A stretch of DNA of 64,000 nt from CAVXDY01 sp963760715 (GCA_963760715.1 CAVXDY010000004.1:491836-555835), one strand, 5' to 3'. Numbered from the stretch's first letter, positions 30,670 to 39,261 are shown. The notes: generated by a model not told the origin, from the letters alone. A program made the numbers and translations.

Positions 30670-32084
30670 GCCGACAGCAGCCACAGCCCGAAACAGGTGA
30701 ACGCGATCATCACGGCGAGCAGGCACAGCTGGGAGCGTAGGACGGCGGCCGGGGTGTGGAAGATCACCAGGGCACGGTCGTGCGCGACCGCCAGCGCGGC
30801 CAGGTGCCCGATGACGAGCGCGGCGACCTCCACGTACCAGACCACCTCGGTCGACAGCAGGCCGTAGTCGATGCCCGCGCCGGCCGTCCCGAAGAGGTCC
30901 GAGCCGTTGCCGAGCGGGTCCGAGACCAGGTAGCCCAGGGCCTGCCCCTGGTACACGATGAACGTGAAGTAGTGGGCCAGGACGTAGGCGAGCGCGATCG
31001 GGACCAGCGACGGCGCGAAGTAGGCGGCGAGCCCGCGCACGTCCGCCACCGCCCGGGAGGCGCGCATGCCCCACACGCCCGCGAGGTACACGGCCCCGAC
31101 GAGGATGACCGAGCCGATGAGGCCGATCGTCTCGGCCAGCTCGACGGACGGGTCGATGCCCAGGCCGGCGTCGCCGAGCCGGCCCTCGAGCGTTCCCGCC
31201 CACGACGTCCAGAGCGATACGCTCTGCGCGCCGTCGAAGATCGTGACCCCGATCGAGGCGCACAGCACCGCCACGGTTCCGGGCAGGAGCTCCACCGAGT
31301 CGAGCCCGGCGAGGGGCCGTCGCACCCGGAGCACCCGGTCGCGGACGTGCAGGGGGCTGATGCGGGCGAAGAGGCCGAAGTACACCCCGAAGGTATCGGC
31401 TCCCGCGCCGAAGCGCTCCACCCCGAAGAGCGCCATCCCCACGAGCTGCACGGCGGCGTACGCCAGCGCGATGAGCGCCAGGCGGCGGGGCTCGTCGCCG
31501 TGCGGGTCCACCAGCTCGAGCCACCCGAAGGCCAGGAGCCCGGCGGCCGCCGGCCATCTGCCGAGCCGGCGCGGGTAGGCGAGTGGTGCCGCCGGCCGCG
31601 ACCCCGCCCGGCGGCCGAGCGCCCAGCGGCCCGCCCGCGCGGCCGCCCGCCACGGGTTGAGCGCCCGGAAGACGTCGCCGAGGATCGCCGACACCACCAC
31701 CAGGCCGACCCAGAAGACCACGTAGACGAACGTTGGCAGCAGGTTCGCGTTGGGGCTCGCGCTGCCGGCCAGGCCGCAGGCCACCAGCCCGCCGAATGCC
31801 AGCACGCCCACGGCGCCCGCGGCCACCTCTCCCCAGAGGGGGAAGCGCAGCAGCGCGCGCCCGTCGCGCTCCCGCAGAAGGGGGGTGCGCCACAGGACGC
31901 CCAGCGCGAGGAACGAGACCAGCAGCACCAGCCCCGCTCCCCAGATGAAGAGCCACTGGGGAACGGGGAGGTCGGCGCGGGTGACCAGGCCGTGCCCGAG
32001 CGCGTATGGCGGGGCCAGCAGCGCGACGCCACCCACGACGGCGACCGCCGCCAGACACCGGCGCCGCGCACCGCCACTCCTCAC
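30666..32084 (-). CDS. polytopic membrane protein of the copper cluster, paralogue B
   Basis: A 472-residue protein with about 12 membrane helices. It is clearly paralogous to the protein encoded at 32527-33951: both begin with a signal sequence, then HGL-x-x-RADLP-x-P-x-WLF, and share FRALNPWRA, LFGxxRxSPLxVRDRV, SDPLGxGxDxFGTAG and the C-terminal LLAVMIAF.../GLWLLSA. Predicted cleavage (ALG|HGL, His31) would leave His as mature residue 1. I recall such proteins being labelled fenitrothion-hydrolase-like in actinobacteria, but their role is unproven. GTG 32084 overlaps the copC stop as GTGA. Confidence 0.78.
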   Translation of the reverse strand: MRSGGARRRCLAAVAVVGGVALLAPPYALGHGLVTRADLPVPQWLFIWGAGLVLLVSFLALGVLWRTPLLRERDGRALLRFPLWGEVAAGAVGVLAFGGLVACGLAGSASPNANLLPTFVYVVFWVGLVVVSAILGDVFRALNPWRAAARAGRWALGRRAGSRPAAPLAYPRRLGRWPAAAGLLAFGWLELVDPHGDEPRRLALIALAYAAVQLVGMALFGVERFGAGADTFGVYFGLFARISPLHVRDRVLRVRRPLAGLDSVELLPGTVAVLCASIGVTIFDGAQSVSLWTSWAGTLEGRLGDAGLGIDPSVELAETIGLIGSVILVGAVYLAGVWGMRASRAVADVRGLAAYFAPSLVPIALAYVLAHYFTFIVYQGQALGYLVSDPLGNGSDLFGTAGAGIDYGLLSTEVVWYVEVAALVIGHLAALAVAHDRALVIFHTPAAVLRSQLCLLAVMIAFTCFGLWLLSA

Positions 32085-32530
32085 CAACCGGTGGTGCCGG
32101 CGAAGGGCTGCAGCAGGGCGGCGATGCGCTCCAGCGCCCGCACCACGGCGGCGAGCTCGCGCTCGAGGGGCGAGGCGCGCACCTCGAACGCCAGGTCGCC
32201 GGTGATGGTGTGGCCGTCCGCGGAGACCGCGGTCCAGGTGACGGCGTAGGCGCCCGGCTCGCCGGGCGGGAGCGTCGCGATCATGCGCCGCGCGTTGGCG
32301 GGGTCGAGCCGTGCGCGGTAGGTGGCCTCCCCGGCCGGCGAGCGGACGGTGAAGGCGCCCGGCTCGCCGAGCGGGTTGGAGAAGGTGAGCGTCAGCGCGC
32401 GCGGCGGCGCGGCCAGCCGCGCGCTGTCGACCGGCCGCGAGGCCACCAGCTGGTCGTGGGCCACGGCCGGCGCGGCGCAGGACAGCAGGAGCCCCAGCGC
32501 GAGCGCGATCGCCCGGCGCCGGGCCGTCAC
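32081..32530 (-). CDS. copC: copper-binding CopC-like protein
   Basis: A 149-residue periplasmic CopC. Signal peptide to Ala24 (AAPAVA), then HDQLVASRPVDSARL, where mature His1 is the copper ligand. The CopC beta-barrel follows (RALTLTFSNPLGEPGAFTV...YAVTWTAVSADGHTITGDLAFEV), whose DGH histidine is another usual ligand. The last 30 residues form a charged helix plus GTTGW. It carries copper outside the membrane, probably for supply to terminal oxidase. GTGA overlaps join it to paralogue genes on both sides, a fixed order polytopic A, CopC, polytopic B. Confidence 0.9.
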   Translation of the reverse strand: MTARRRAIALALGLLLSCAAPAVAHDQLVASRPVDSARLAAPPRALTLTFSNPLGEPGAFTVRSPAGEATYRARLDPANARRMIATLPPGEPGAYAVTWTAVSADGHTITGDLAFEVRASPLERELAAVVRALERIAALLQPFAGTTGW

Positions 32531-33951
32531 GTGCTCACCGCCGACAGGAGCCAGAGCCCCATCCCCGTGTAGCCCATGGTCACCGCGAGCATCCAGTACT
32601 GCGACCGGATGGCCTGCTCCAGGCGCGGCCAGGTCACGAGCGCCCGGTCGTGCGCGAGCAGCAGCCCGCACGCGTGCCCCACCAGCAGCGCGACCGCCTG
32701 GACGTACCAGATCTCGGTGCCCGAGATGACGTTGTAGTCGATGGCGGCGCCGGCCGTGCCGAAGATGTCCGCGCCGCGCCCGAGGGGGTCCGAGGCCAGG
32801 CCGCGCAGCGACTGCCCCTGGAGGACCAGCAGCGAGAAGTAATGGGCGAGGGCGTAGGCCGCGGCGATGGGCAGCAGTATGTGCGCGAAGCGCTTGCCGA
32901 GGTGCCCGGGGTCGCGCGGGCCGGCGTGGCGCATGCCCGCGACGCCGATCGCGTACAGGAGCGCCACGACGACGATCGCGATCGCGAGGCCGATGGTGCC
33001 CGCGAGCTGCGCGGCCGTCGACGGGGCCGCGCCGAGATCCGCGAACCCGTCCCGCAGGCTCCCGCCGCCGTCCCTCCACATCGCGCTGTTGATCGCCCCG
33101 TCGAAGGTCGTCCCGCCGATGGTCACGCACAGCAGCGCCACGGTCCCGGGCAGGATGTCGAGAGACGCGGCACCCGAGAGCGGCCGGCGCAGGATCAGGA
33201 CGCGGTCGCGCACGGCCAGCGGCGAGAGCCGGCCGAACAGGCCGAAGAGCACGCCGAACGCGTCCCCCCGGGTCGACCACGTCTCCACGCCGAAGAGCGC
33301 CATCGCGGCGATCTGCACCACGGCGTAGGCGAGCGCGAGCGCGGCGAGCATCCGGGGCGAGTCCGGGTTCGCCGCGACCAGCTCGATCCAGAGGAAGACG
33401 GCGATGCCGGCGGCGGCCGGCCAGCGGCCGAGCGCCGCGGGGTAGCGCAGCGGCGGCTCCCGCCGGAGGCCGGCGCGGGCGAGGCCCCAGGCGCCCGCCC
33501 GGGCCAGGGCGCGCCACGGGTTGAGAGCGCGGAAGATGTCGCCGAACAGGACGCTGCCCAGCGGCACGGCCACCCAGAAGACGATGTACACGGCCGTGGG
33601 CGTGAGGTTCTGGTCGGACTGCTGGGTCCCGGCGAGCCCGCTCCAGACGACGATGGCCAGGGCGGCCACGCCGACCGCGCCCGCCGCCGCCTCGAGCCCG
33701 ACGGGGATCCGCGCAAGCGGGCGCTCCGGCGATCGCTCCAGGCGCGGCGTGGGCCGGAGCGCGGCGAGCAGGAAGAACGAGATCGCGAGGGCCGCGGCGG
33801 CGGCCCAGGCGAAGAGCCAGCTCGGAGCCGGGAGGTCGGCCCGGCCCTCGAGGCCGTGGGCGGCGGCCGGCGACGGGGACCCGAGGGCCCCCGCCACCAC
33901 CAGCGCGACCGCGACGCCGAGCGCCCGCCGGGCTGTGGCCGCCGTCCGCAC
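32527..33951 (-). CDS. polytopic membrane protein of the copper cluster, paralogue A
   Basis: A 474-residue protein with about 12 membrane helices, the paralogue of the product at 30666-32084. It starts with a signal peptide to Ala31, followed by HGLEGRADLPAPSWLF, so mature residue 1 is predicted to be His32. Shared landmarks are DIFRALNPWRA, LFGRLSPLAVRDRVL, DPLGRGADIFGTAGAAID and MGLWLLSA. A conserved histidine pair occurs in the helix ALAHYFSL and in GHACGLLLAHDR. These features suggest copper or heme handling in the membrane. GTG 33951 shares one base with the upstream stop. Confidence 0.78.
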   Translation of the reverse strand: MRTAATARRALGVAVALVVAGALGSPSPAAAHGLEGRADLPAPSWLFAWAAAAALAISFFLLAALRPTPRLERSPERPLARIPVGLEAAAGAVGVAALAIVVWSGLAGTQQSDQNLTPTAVYIVFWVAVPLGSVLFGDIFRALNPWRALARAGAWGLARAGLRREPPLRYPAALGRWPAAAGIAVFLWIELVAANPDSPRMLAALALAYAVVQIAAMALFGVETWSTRGDAFGVLFGLFGRLSPLAVRDRVLILRRPLSGAASLDILPGTVALLCVTIGGTTFDGAINSAMWRDGGGSLRDGFADLGAAPSTAAQLAGTIGLAIAIVVVALLYAIGVAGMRHAGPRDPGHLGKRFAHILLPIAAAYALAHYFSLLVLQGQSLRGLASDPLGRGADIFGTAGAAIDYNVISGTEIWYVQAVALLVGHACGLLLAHDRALVTWPRLEQAIRSQYWMLAVTMGYTGMGLWLLSAVST

Positions 33952-34661
33952 TACGCGGTGCTCCCCGGGCGCCGCCGGGCCATGATGAGCGCAGCGCCGC
34001 CGGCCAGGAGCCCGAGGACGCCGACCACCAGGGCGGTGATGGCGAGGCCCTTCGAGGCCCCGTTGTCGCCATCCGACGTGGTCGCCGGAGTGGACGCCGC
34101 CGGGTTCGCGGTCGCCGCCGCGCCGTGGGCGTCGGCCGTGGCGGCGACGACGCTGACCTGCGGGGCCGGCTCCGCGGCGTCGGGCGGGCCGATCCAGCGG
34201 ACGACCTCGCCGTTGCTGTAGGTCTGGACGGCCTTGAAGGTGAGGGTGTCACCGGCCTTTCCGGGGATCACCACGGCGAGCCCGAAGTCCTGGAACTCGC
34301 CGGGCCGGATGATCCCGGTCGTGCCGTTGCCGATCCAGGTGATGCGACGCACCTCCTCGGTGACCGGCCCGTCGTCGGTCTGGATCGGCGCCGCGAGCTT
34401 CTCCGTGACGATGTTGACCCTCCAGCCGGGGACGGCCTCGGGGGAGGCCTGGAGGAAGCCGGAGGGCAGCTCGAGGGCGACCCTGACCGTGCCCGCGTTG
34501 TCGCGTTCGTTGGGCACCCGCACGTCGAGGCGCATCTCGGCGCCGGCGGGGGCCTCGGTCGGTTGCAGCGTGACGTGGGCGCTCGCGACGGCCGGGACGA
34601 TCAGGGCCGCGACGGCGCCGAGCGCCGCGAAGGCGAGCAGCGCTCTCGTGTGTCTCTTCAC
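33951..34661 (-). CDS. ycnI: YcnI/DUF1775 copper-binding protein
   Basis: A 236-residue protein. Signal peptide cleaved at ASA|HVTL so that His29 becomes mature residue 1, a known copper ligand of YcnI. The DUF1775 domain follows (HVTLQPTEAPAGAEMRLDVRVPNERDNAGTVRVALELP), with the tryptophan-brace segment GWRVNIVTEKL. The C-terminus has a Thr/Ala-rich linker and one membrane anchor ending in RRRPGSTA. GTG 34661 (GGAG site) overlaps the preceding small gene as GTGA. Confidence 0.9.
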   Translation of the reverse strand: MKRHTRALLAFAALGAVAALIVPAVASAHVTLQPTEAPAGAEMRLDVRVPNERDNAGTVRVALELPSGFLQASPEAVPGWRVNIVTEKLAAPIQTDDGPVTEEVRRITWIGNGTTGIIRPGEFQDFGLAVVIPGKAGDTLTFKAVQTYSNGEVVRWIGPPDAAEPAPQVSVVAATADAHGAAATANPAASTPATTSDGDNGASKGLAITALVVGVLGLLAGGAALIMARRRPGSTA

Positions 34662-34957
34662 GTAAGGACTCCAAACTCGAGGATGACGTGCGCCGGGCCG
34701 AGTCGCCGGGCGCTCTCGGGACGAGAGTCGTCCGGGGGCCCCCTGCGCCCCATCGCGGCCGCGATCAGGCGGCCTCCTCGTGGCAGCGGCGGCGACCACG
34801 CCGCGGGCGTGCGAGGGCGGGCCGGGCTGCCAGGGGCGCCACCCCCTGCGCGGGCGCAGGCGATGCGCGCGAGCGCGCGCTCGCCCGGATAGCCGCCCAG
34901 CAGGAGCGCGCAGATCAGCGCGAGCGCCGGCGCCAGCGCGAGAAGCCCGACGATCAT
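34658..34957 (-). CDS. mini membrane protein with GxYPGE motif, paralogue 2
   Basis: A 99-residue protein: one N-terminal membrane helix (IVGLLALAPALALICALLL) directly followed by GGYPGERALARIACAR, then a low-complexity basic and proline-rich tail of about 60 residues. The first 36 residues match the small protein encoded at 37536-37772, so the helix plus YPG motif defines a tiny family. It sits between CopC-CopD and YcnI with ATGA and GTGA overlaps on both sides. Function is unknown; a stabilising partner of a copper or oxidase complex is possible. Confidence 0.6.
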   Translation of the reverse strand: MIVGLLALAPALALICALLLGGYPGERALARIACARAGGGAPGSPARPRTPAAWSPPLPRGGRLIAAAMGRRGPPDDSRPESARRLGPAHVILEFGVLT

Positions 34958-36765
34958 CCCGCCGGCCTGATGGGCACGCGGATCGTGGTCGTGTACTCGT
35001 CGAAGGCGGAGACGCGGTTGATGATCTCGGCCTCCCAGTCGCCGGGCACGCCGAGGATCTCGGCGGGGATCACCCAATGGCCCGGGCCGGCCTTCTGCGG
35101 CTTCGCCTCGATCGGGCCGATGTCGCGGTCGGGCAGGCTCAGCAGCACGCGGAGCTGCTTGGTGGCCCGGTACTGGCTGCCGTCGGCCGCGTTGAACAGG
35201 TAGAGGTGGATCTCGTTCGCGCCGACCAGCGCCGGCTCGACGGTCATCTCGAGATGCGCCGGCCCGATCGTCGCGTTCGTCGAGAACGGGCCGACGGCGG
35301 CCTGGCCGGGCGGCGCGAAGTTCACCAGCGCCGCGGTGACGGCGAGCACGACCGCGATCAGGGCGACCTCGGCCCGCAGCGTGCGTCGCAGCAGGCGCCC
35401 GGCCGCGCCCGGCGGATCACCGCCGGCGGCGACGCGGCGCAGCCGGGGCACCACCCGCTGCCGGTTGACGGCCCCGAGGCCGATCAGCACCAGCAACAGG
35501 CAGAACTTGATGAGCGCCGCCCGGCCGAAGGCGGTCCCGAGCACCTCACCGGCCGCGCCGATGTGGATCCACGACTGGGCCACGCCGGTCGCCAGCAGCA
35601 GGATCACGCACGCGAGCGCCAGCGGCGAGAAGCGCACCAGCACGGCCGCGAGGAGACGGCTCCGGTCGGGTGGCTCCAGCCGGCGCGTCGCGGCCGGGAG
35701 CACGAACAGGAGCATCGCAAGGCCCCCGGTCCAGAGGCTCATGGCCACCACGTGGGCCACGTCGAGCGGGATGAGCGCGGCGCTCGGCGACTGGGTGGAC
35801 GCGTGGCCGCCGAGGGCCGGGGTGATCGCGATGAAGGCCGCCGGCACGGCGAGCAGCGCCACCTTCCAGGCCGCCGGCGCGCGGGCGCCCGCGAGGCCCG
35901 TCGCCCCGAGGCGCGCCGGGCGCAGGGCGGGCCGGAAGCCTCCGGAGGCGTAGACCGCGATCGCCCCCCCGAGAACGACCCACGCGATCACCCTCGCCAT
36001 CCAGACTCTCCCGAAGCGCGTGCCGAGCACCTCCCGCACGATGCCCGGGTCGAGCGCGGCGGCCACCGAGATCCCGGCGGCGGTGGCACCCTGGAGGACG
36101 ATCCCGAGGAGGCCGCTGACGATGCCCGCCACGACCGCGCCCACCAGCAGCCACCGGGCCCGCCGCTCGAACGCGCCGGCGGCGGCCCCCCATTCGCTTC
36201 CCGCTCCGGCCACGCGCGCAAGGGCGGGGAGCCAGATCGCGATGAGGAAGGCCAGGCCGCCCAGGGCGAGCGCGATGGCCGCGTAGTTCACGAAGCGCAC
36301 CGCGCCGAAGGCGAGGTCGGTGGCCCGGCCGGTGCCGCTCGCGGCGATGAGCTGGTTGACGCGCTGGGCCGGGGCCGCGCCGGGGGCGCCGATGGAGAAC
36401 ACGAAGCCGCCCGAGACCGGGTGGGAGTCGGCCGAGATCACCCGGTAGGTGGCGGTGTAGCTGCCGTCGGCGAGCCCCGAGCGCAGCCCCACCGAGAGCT
36501 CGTCCCCGCGGCCGTTCGGCCGCTCCACCTGGCCCGTGTCGACGCGGTCGCCCTTGGAGTCGAAGACCCGGAGAGCCTGGAAGTTGCCCTCGACCGATTC
36601 GTCGAAGCGCAGGGTGACCCGGTCCGGCGCGCTCGCCACGACGGCGCCGCGGGCGGGGTTGCTCCCCTCCAGGACCGCGTGGGCGAGGGCGGAGGGCGCG
36701 AGCGCCAGGCCGACGACCGCCACGGCGACCGCGGCGAGGACCCCCCGGGTCCGCCGGCGCGTCAC
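34954..36765 (-). CDS. CopC-CopD fusion copper transporter
   Basis: A 603-residue protein. Signal to Ala28, then His29 AVLEGSNPARGAVV, the copper-binding start of a CopC domain that ends near residue 120. Eight to nine membrane helices of a CopD domain follow (about 150-460), with conserved histidine-containing helices such as DVAHVVAMSLWTGGLAM. The last 130 residues form a second exported beta domain (STNATIGPAHLEMTVEPALVGANEIHLYLF), the FixH/YtkA-like type. It would move copper across the membrane. GTG 36765 overlaps the upstream stop as GTGA. Confidence 0.9.
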   Translation of the reverse strand: MTRRRTRGVLAAVAVAVVGLALAPSALAHAVLEGSNPARGAVVASAPDRVTLRFDESVEGNFQALRVFDSKGDRVDTGQVERPNGRGDELSVGLRSGLADGSYTATYRVISADSHPVSGGFVFSIGAPGAAPAQRVNQLIAASGTGRATDLAFGAVRFVNYAAIALALGGLAFLIAIWLPALARVAGAGSEWGAAAGAFERRARWLLVGAVVAGIVSGLLGIVLQGATAAGISVAAALDPGIVREVLGTRFGRVWMARVIAWVVLGGAIAVYASGGFRPALRPARLGATGLAGARAPAAWKVALLAVPAAFIAITPALGGHASTQSPSAALIPLDVAHVVAMSLWTGGLAMLLFVLPAATRRLEPPDRSRLLAAVLVRFSPLALACVILLLATGVAQSWIHIGAAGEVLGTAFGRAALIKFCLLLVLIGLGAVNRQRVVPRLRRVAAGGDPPGAAGRLLRRTLRAEVALIAVVLAVTAALVNFAPPGQAAVGPFSTNATIGPAHLEMTVEPALVGANEIHLYLFNAADGSQYRATKQLRVLLSLPDRDIGPIEAKPQKAGPGHWVIPAEILGVPGDWEAEIINRVSAFDEYTTTIRVPIRPAG

Positions 36766-37481
36766 CAGGCCTCGCGCGCCGGGGGGTCGTCGCCGGGTCC
36801 GGGCCCACGGTCGCGCCGCCGGCCGACCCAGAAGAGGGCGGCCGCCACGACCAGCACGGCCGGGATGAGCCCGAGGCCCACCATCGCGAAGATCGAGGGA
36901 CCGCCGGGCCGGCCGACCCAGAAGAGGGTTCCCTCGATCGTGCTCCTCCGCCCGTCCACCACGATCGGCACCCGGTAGTCGAAGACCTTGGTCCGGGCGG
37001 TGGTGTCCGTGACCTGCGGCGGCGTCCCCGTGCCCATCCAGTGGGCGCGGTGGTCGTGCCACTCCAGGCGCCCGGTGCTCGTGTACGGCCTCCACAGCGG
37101 CGCGGCCTTGGCGTCGGCCTGCGGCGGGAGCGTCACCCTCGCGAAGCGGTCCTGGTTCAGGTAGGTGGCGGGCGAGTGGACGTTGACCTGCGCCGAGCCG
37201 TCGGGCAGCAGCCGCGCGTAGGGCTCACCCTCGTAGCCCAGCACCACCACGGTGTGATGGCCCGGGTTGCGCACCTCCAGCCGGTCGTCTCCGCCCAGCA
37301 TCCGCACCTGGAGCCCCGGCGCGGCCGGCGTGACGCCCCGCACCTGAGACAGGAAGTCGGGGTTGCTGGCGTGGGCCAGCGCCTCGCCGGCCATCGCCGG
37401 GAGCAGCAGCAGGACCATGAGGAGGAGCATGCGTCGGGACGGCGCCACGGGTCGGCGGCGCCCCCCCGGCGGGGGTGGCAT
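36762..37481 (-). CDS. histidine-rich exported membrane-anchored protein of the copper cluster
   Basis: A 239-residue unrecognised protein. A signal peptide (MLLLMVLLLLPAMAGEALA) is predicted to be cut before His37 (HASNPDFLSQ). The outer domain has NPGHHTVVVLGYEGEPYARL and the histidine cluster EWHDHRAHWMG. A C-terminal membrane helix (IFAMVGLGLIPAVLVVAAALF) ends with a basic tail. The predicted mature N-terminal histidine and further histidines fit copper binding outside the membrane. ATG 37481 has a GGAGG site. It is a strong candidate for a new copper carrier. Confidence 0.75.
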   Translation of the reverse strand: MPPPPGGRRRPVAPSRRMLLLMVLLLLPAMAGEALAHASNPDFLSQVRGVTPAAPGLQVRMLGGDDRLEVRNPGHHTVVVLGYEGEPYARLLPDGSAQVNVHSPATYLNQDRFARVTLPPQADAKAAPLWRPYTSTGRLEWHDHRAHWMGTGTPPQVTDTTARTKVFDYRVPIVVDGRRSTIEGTLFWVGRPGGPSIFAMVGLGLIPAVLVVAAALFWVGRRRDRGPGPGDDPPAREAW

Positions 37482-37535
37482 CTCGGGTGTCCTCCACGGC
37501 TCGGGGTCGTCCGTCCGCCGAGGCGGACGGGCCGG

Positions 37536-37772
37536 CTACGCGAGCGCGGGACCCGGAGGGGGCCGCACGGCCAGCGACCGGGCCAGCAGGAGGCCGCCGC
37601 GCACCAGCGCGAGCGCGGGGACGGCGGGGCGTGCCATGCGGGCGGCGCGGGGCGCGGGACGGTGACGTGCGCGCGCGGCCACCCGAGCCACCGACCGCGA
37701 GCCGGGATAGCGCCCGCACGCCAGCAGCATCACCAACAGCAGAATCGGCGCGAGGTGGAGGAGGCCGATCAC
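37536..37772 (-). CDS. mini membrane protein with GxYPG motif, paralogue 1
   Basis: A 78-residue protein starting at GTG 37772: membrane helix IGLLHLAPILLLVMLLA, then CGRYPGSRSVARVAAR and an arginine/proline/alanine-rich tail. It is paralogous to the product at 34658-34957 over the first 35 residues. It is the first gene of the minus-strand copper operon and is divergent from ctaG by under 100 bases. The start codon is uncertain because no ATG is nearby. Function unknown. Confidence 0.5.
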   Translation of the reverse strand: MIGLLHLAPILLLVMLLACGRYPGSRSVARVAARARHRPAPRAARMARPAVPALALVRGGLLLARSLAVRPPPGPALA

Positions 37773-37868
37773 GGCGAGGATCGTATGCCAGCCGCTCCCG
37801 GAGGCGAAGTACGCCTGTCCCGGTCTCCGGGCCGCCGCTGTGCGACGATCGGGGCGTGCGTTCGACCT

Positions 37869-38855
37869 CTGCCACTGATCGCCGGCGCGGGGTTCCTCGC
37901 CCTCGTGATCGCCCTCACGGCCATCGCGAGCGCCGGGGGGGCCCGGCACCTCGGCCATTCGGCGCCATCGGCCGACACCACGACCGCCCTCTCCCGGCTC
38001 TGGGCGGTGCCCCCCGTGGAGGTGGCCGCGATCCTCCTGGCCGCGGCCACGTACTGGGGTTTCACGCGGCGCTTCGGCGGGGTCTCGGGGCTGCGCCAGG
38101 TCTCGTTCTACTCGGGCCTCGCCCTCATCCTCGCGGCCGTCTGCTCGCCGCTCGGCGGCATCGCCCAGCAGGGGCTCCTCACCGCCCACATGCTGCAGCA
38201 CACCCTCATCGGAGCCGTGGCACCGCTCCTGCTCCTGCTCGGGATGCCCGCCTCGCTGCTCGGGCACCTGCCGGAGCGGTGGCGACGACGCATCCAGCGG
38301 ATCCAGAACCCGCTCGTGGCCTTCCCGCTGTGGGCCCTGACCACGATCGTGTGGCTGCTCCCCGCGATCCACGACGCGGTGCTCGAGAACAGCGCCCTCT
38401 GGATCGTGCAGCAGGCCTCGTTCCTGGTGTTCGGCCTGCTCCTGTGGGCTCCGGTGGTCGAGTCGCTCCCCGCTCCGGACTGGTTCGGGACGGGGTGGAA
38501 GGTCGTCTACATGAACGGCGTCTGGTTCCTGGGCCTGGCGATCGCCAACGTCTACTGGTTCTCGGGGACGGCCTTCTACAGCGCTCACGCGGCCGCCGCG
38601 GCCGCCTGGGGCGTTGACCCGCTGGAGGACCAGGCCAACTCGGGCACGGTGATGATGCTCTCGCACTGCCTGCTGGCCTTCAGCGCGATCACGATCCTGT
38701 TCTTCCGCCAGGCGCGGGAGGGTGACCTTCGCCAGCGACTGATCGAGGCGGGCATCGACCGGGCCAGCGTGGAGAACGCCACCCGGCGTGGGACCGCCGA
38801 GGCGCTCGCGCGGCTCCACGGCATCCCCGTGCGCACCCGGGCGGGAATGGACTAA
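37869..38855 (+). CDS. ctaG: cytochrome c oxidase assembly protein CtaG (caa3-type)
   Basis: A protein of about 328 residues and 8-9 membrane helices matching CtaG_2, which supports copper-site formation in caa3-type oxidase. Visible blocks: LLTAHMLQHTLIGAVAPLLLLLGMP with two histidines, LPAIHDAVLEN and MMLSHCLLAFSAITILFF. The start is uncertain: no ATG or GTG fits before the first helix. CTG 37869 or 37875 would keep that helix; GTG 37905 would remove half of it. It is divergent from the copper operon, so the two are probably co-regulated from the 96-base gap. Confidence 0.85.
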   Translation: MPLIAGAGFLALVIALTAIASAGGARHLGHSAPSADTTTALSRLWAVPPVEVAAILLAAATYWGFTRRFGGVSGLRQVSFYSGLALILAAVCSPLGGIAQQGLLTAHMLQHTLIGAVAPLLLLLGMPASLLGHLPERWRRRIQRIQNPLVAFPLWALTTIVWLLPAIHDAVLENSALWIVQQASFLVFGLLLWAPVVESLPAPDWFGTGWKVVYMNGVWFLGLAIANVYWFSGTAFYSAHAAAAAAWGVDPLEDQANSGTVMMLSHCLLAFSAITILFFRQAREGDLRQRLIEAGIDRASVENATRRGTAEALARLHGIPVRTRAGMD

Positions 38856-38936
38856 GAGCTGGTTTCAGAATGACCCCTGAAGCTTCCTGAGGCAGATCAG
38901 GCAGCAGCCGACGACGAGGAAGGCGGAGCCGGGCCG
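38856..38936 (-). mobile_element. remnant of IS5-family transposase, C-terminus and end
   Basis: The minus strand reads SAFLVVGCCLICLRKL followed by QGSF and a stop at 38865-38867. This is the typical last helix of IS5-family transposases. The sequence AAGAGCTGGTTTCAGAATG that follows resembles an IS terminal repeat. Only about 25 codons remain. It abuts the ctaG stop. Confidence 0.55.
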
Positions 38937-38947
38937 GCCGCGGTCGA

Positions 38948-39010
38948 GGCACCGGCAAGACGCACGTGGCGATCGCCATCTCGATCCGCGCCTGCGTGGC
39001 TGGCCAGCGG
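38948..39010 (+). mobile_element. remnant of IS21-type IstB ATPase
   Basis: The plus strand encodes a Walker A segment, GTGKTHVAIA, followed by ISIRACVAGQR, the characteristic N-terminal part of IstB helper ATPases. The frame is not continued on either side. Together with the neighbouring transposase scar it shows old insertion and deletion here. Confidence 0.5.
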
Positions 39011-39013
39011 GGG

Positions 39014-39261
39014 TCAGCCCCCTGTCCGCAGAAGCTGACGAGCCGGCACGAGGTCCTCCCGCCGGACGAGGACCTCGTGCGGCCCGCCGACGTACAGGCC
39101 GTGAGACACCGAGGCTCCAAGTTCGTCACGCGACTCGCGCACCGGATCCCCGCGGTGCGGAGCAGACCGCACGCCACCGCCGCCTCCGCCACGGTCCTTA
39201 CTACTCCGGCGACAACGAACTCGTCTCTCCGCACCCGCTCGATCTCGTCCTCGACGCTCAT
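39014..39261 (-). pseudogene. DUF2007-like protein, frameshifted
   Basis: From ATG 39261 the frame gives MSVEDEIERVRRDEFVVAGV, with EAAVACGLLRTAGIRCASR; after a one-base loss at about 39115-39118 it continues GASVSHGLYVGGPHEVLVRREDLVPARQLL. The combination matches DUF2007 (putative signal-transducing small proteins: a ferredoxin-like fold, about 80 residues). A missing G in TTGGAGCC explains the shift. The gene lies between IS scars and a degraded Fur-like gene, so decay is also plausible. Confidence 0.5.

Noticed and set aside
37773..37868. CsoR-type copper operator between the copper operon and ctaG
   Set aside because: No C-rich TATACC...GGTATA dyad is present in the gap.
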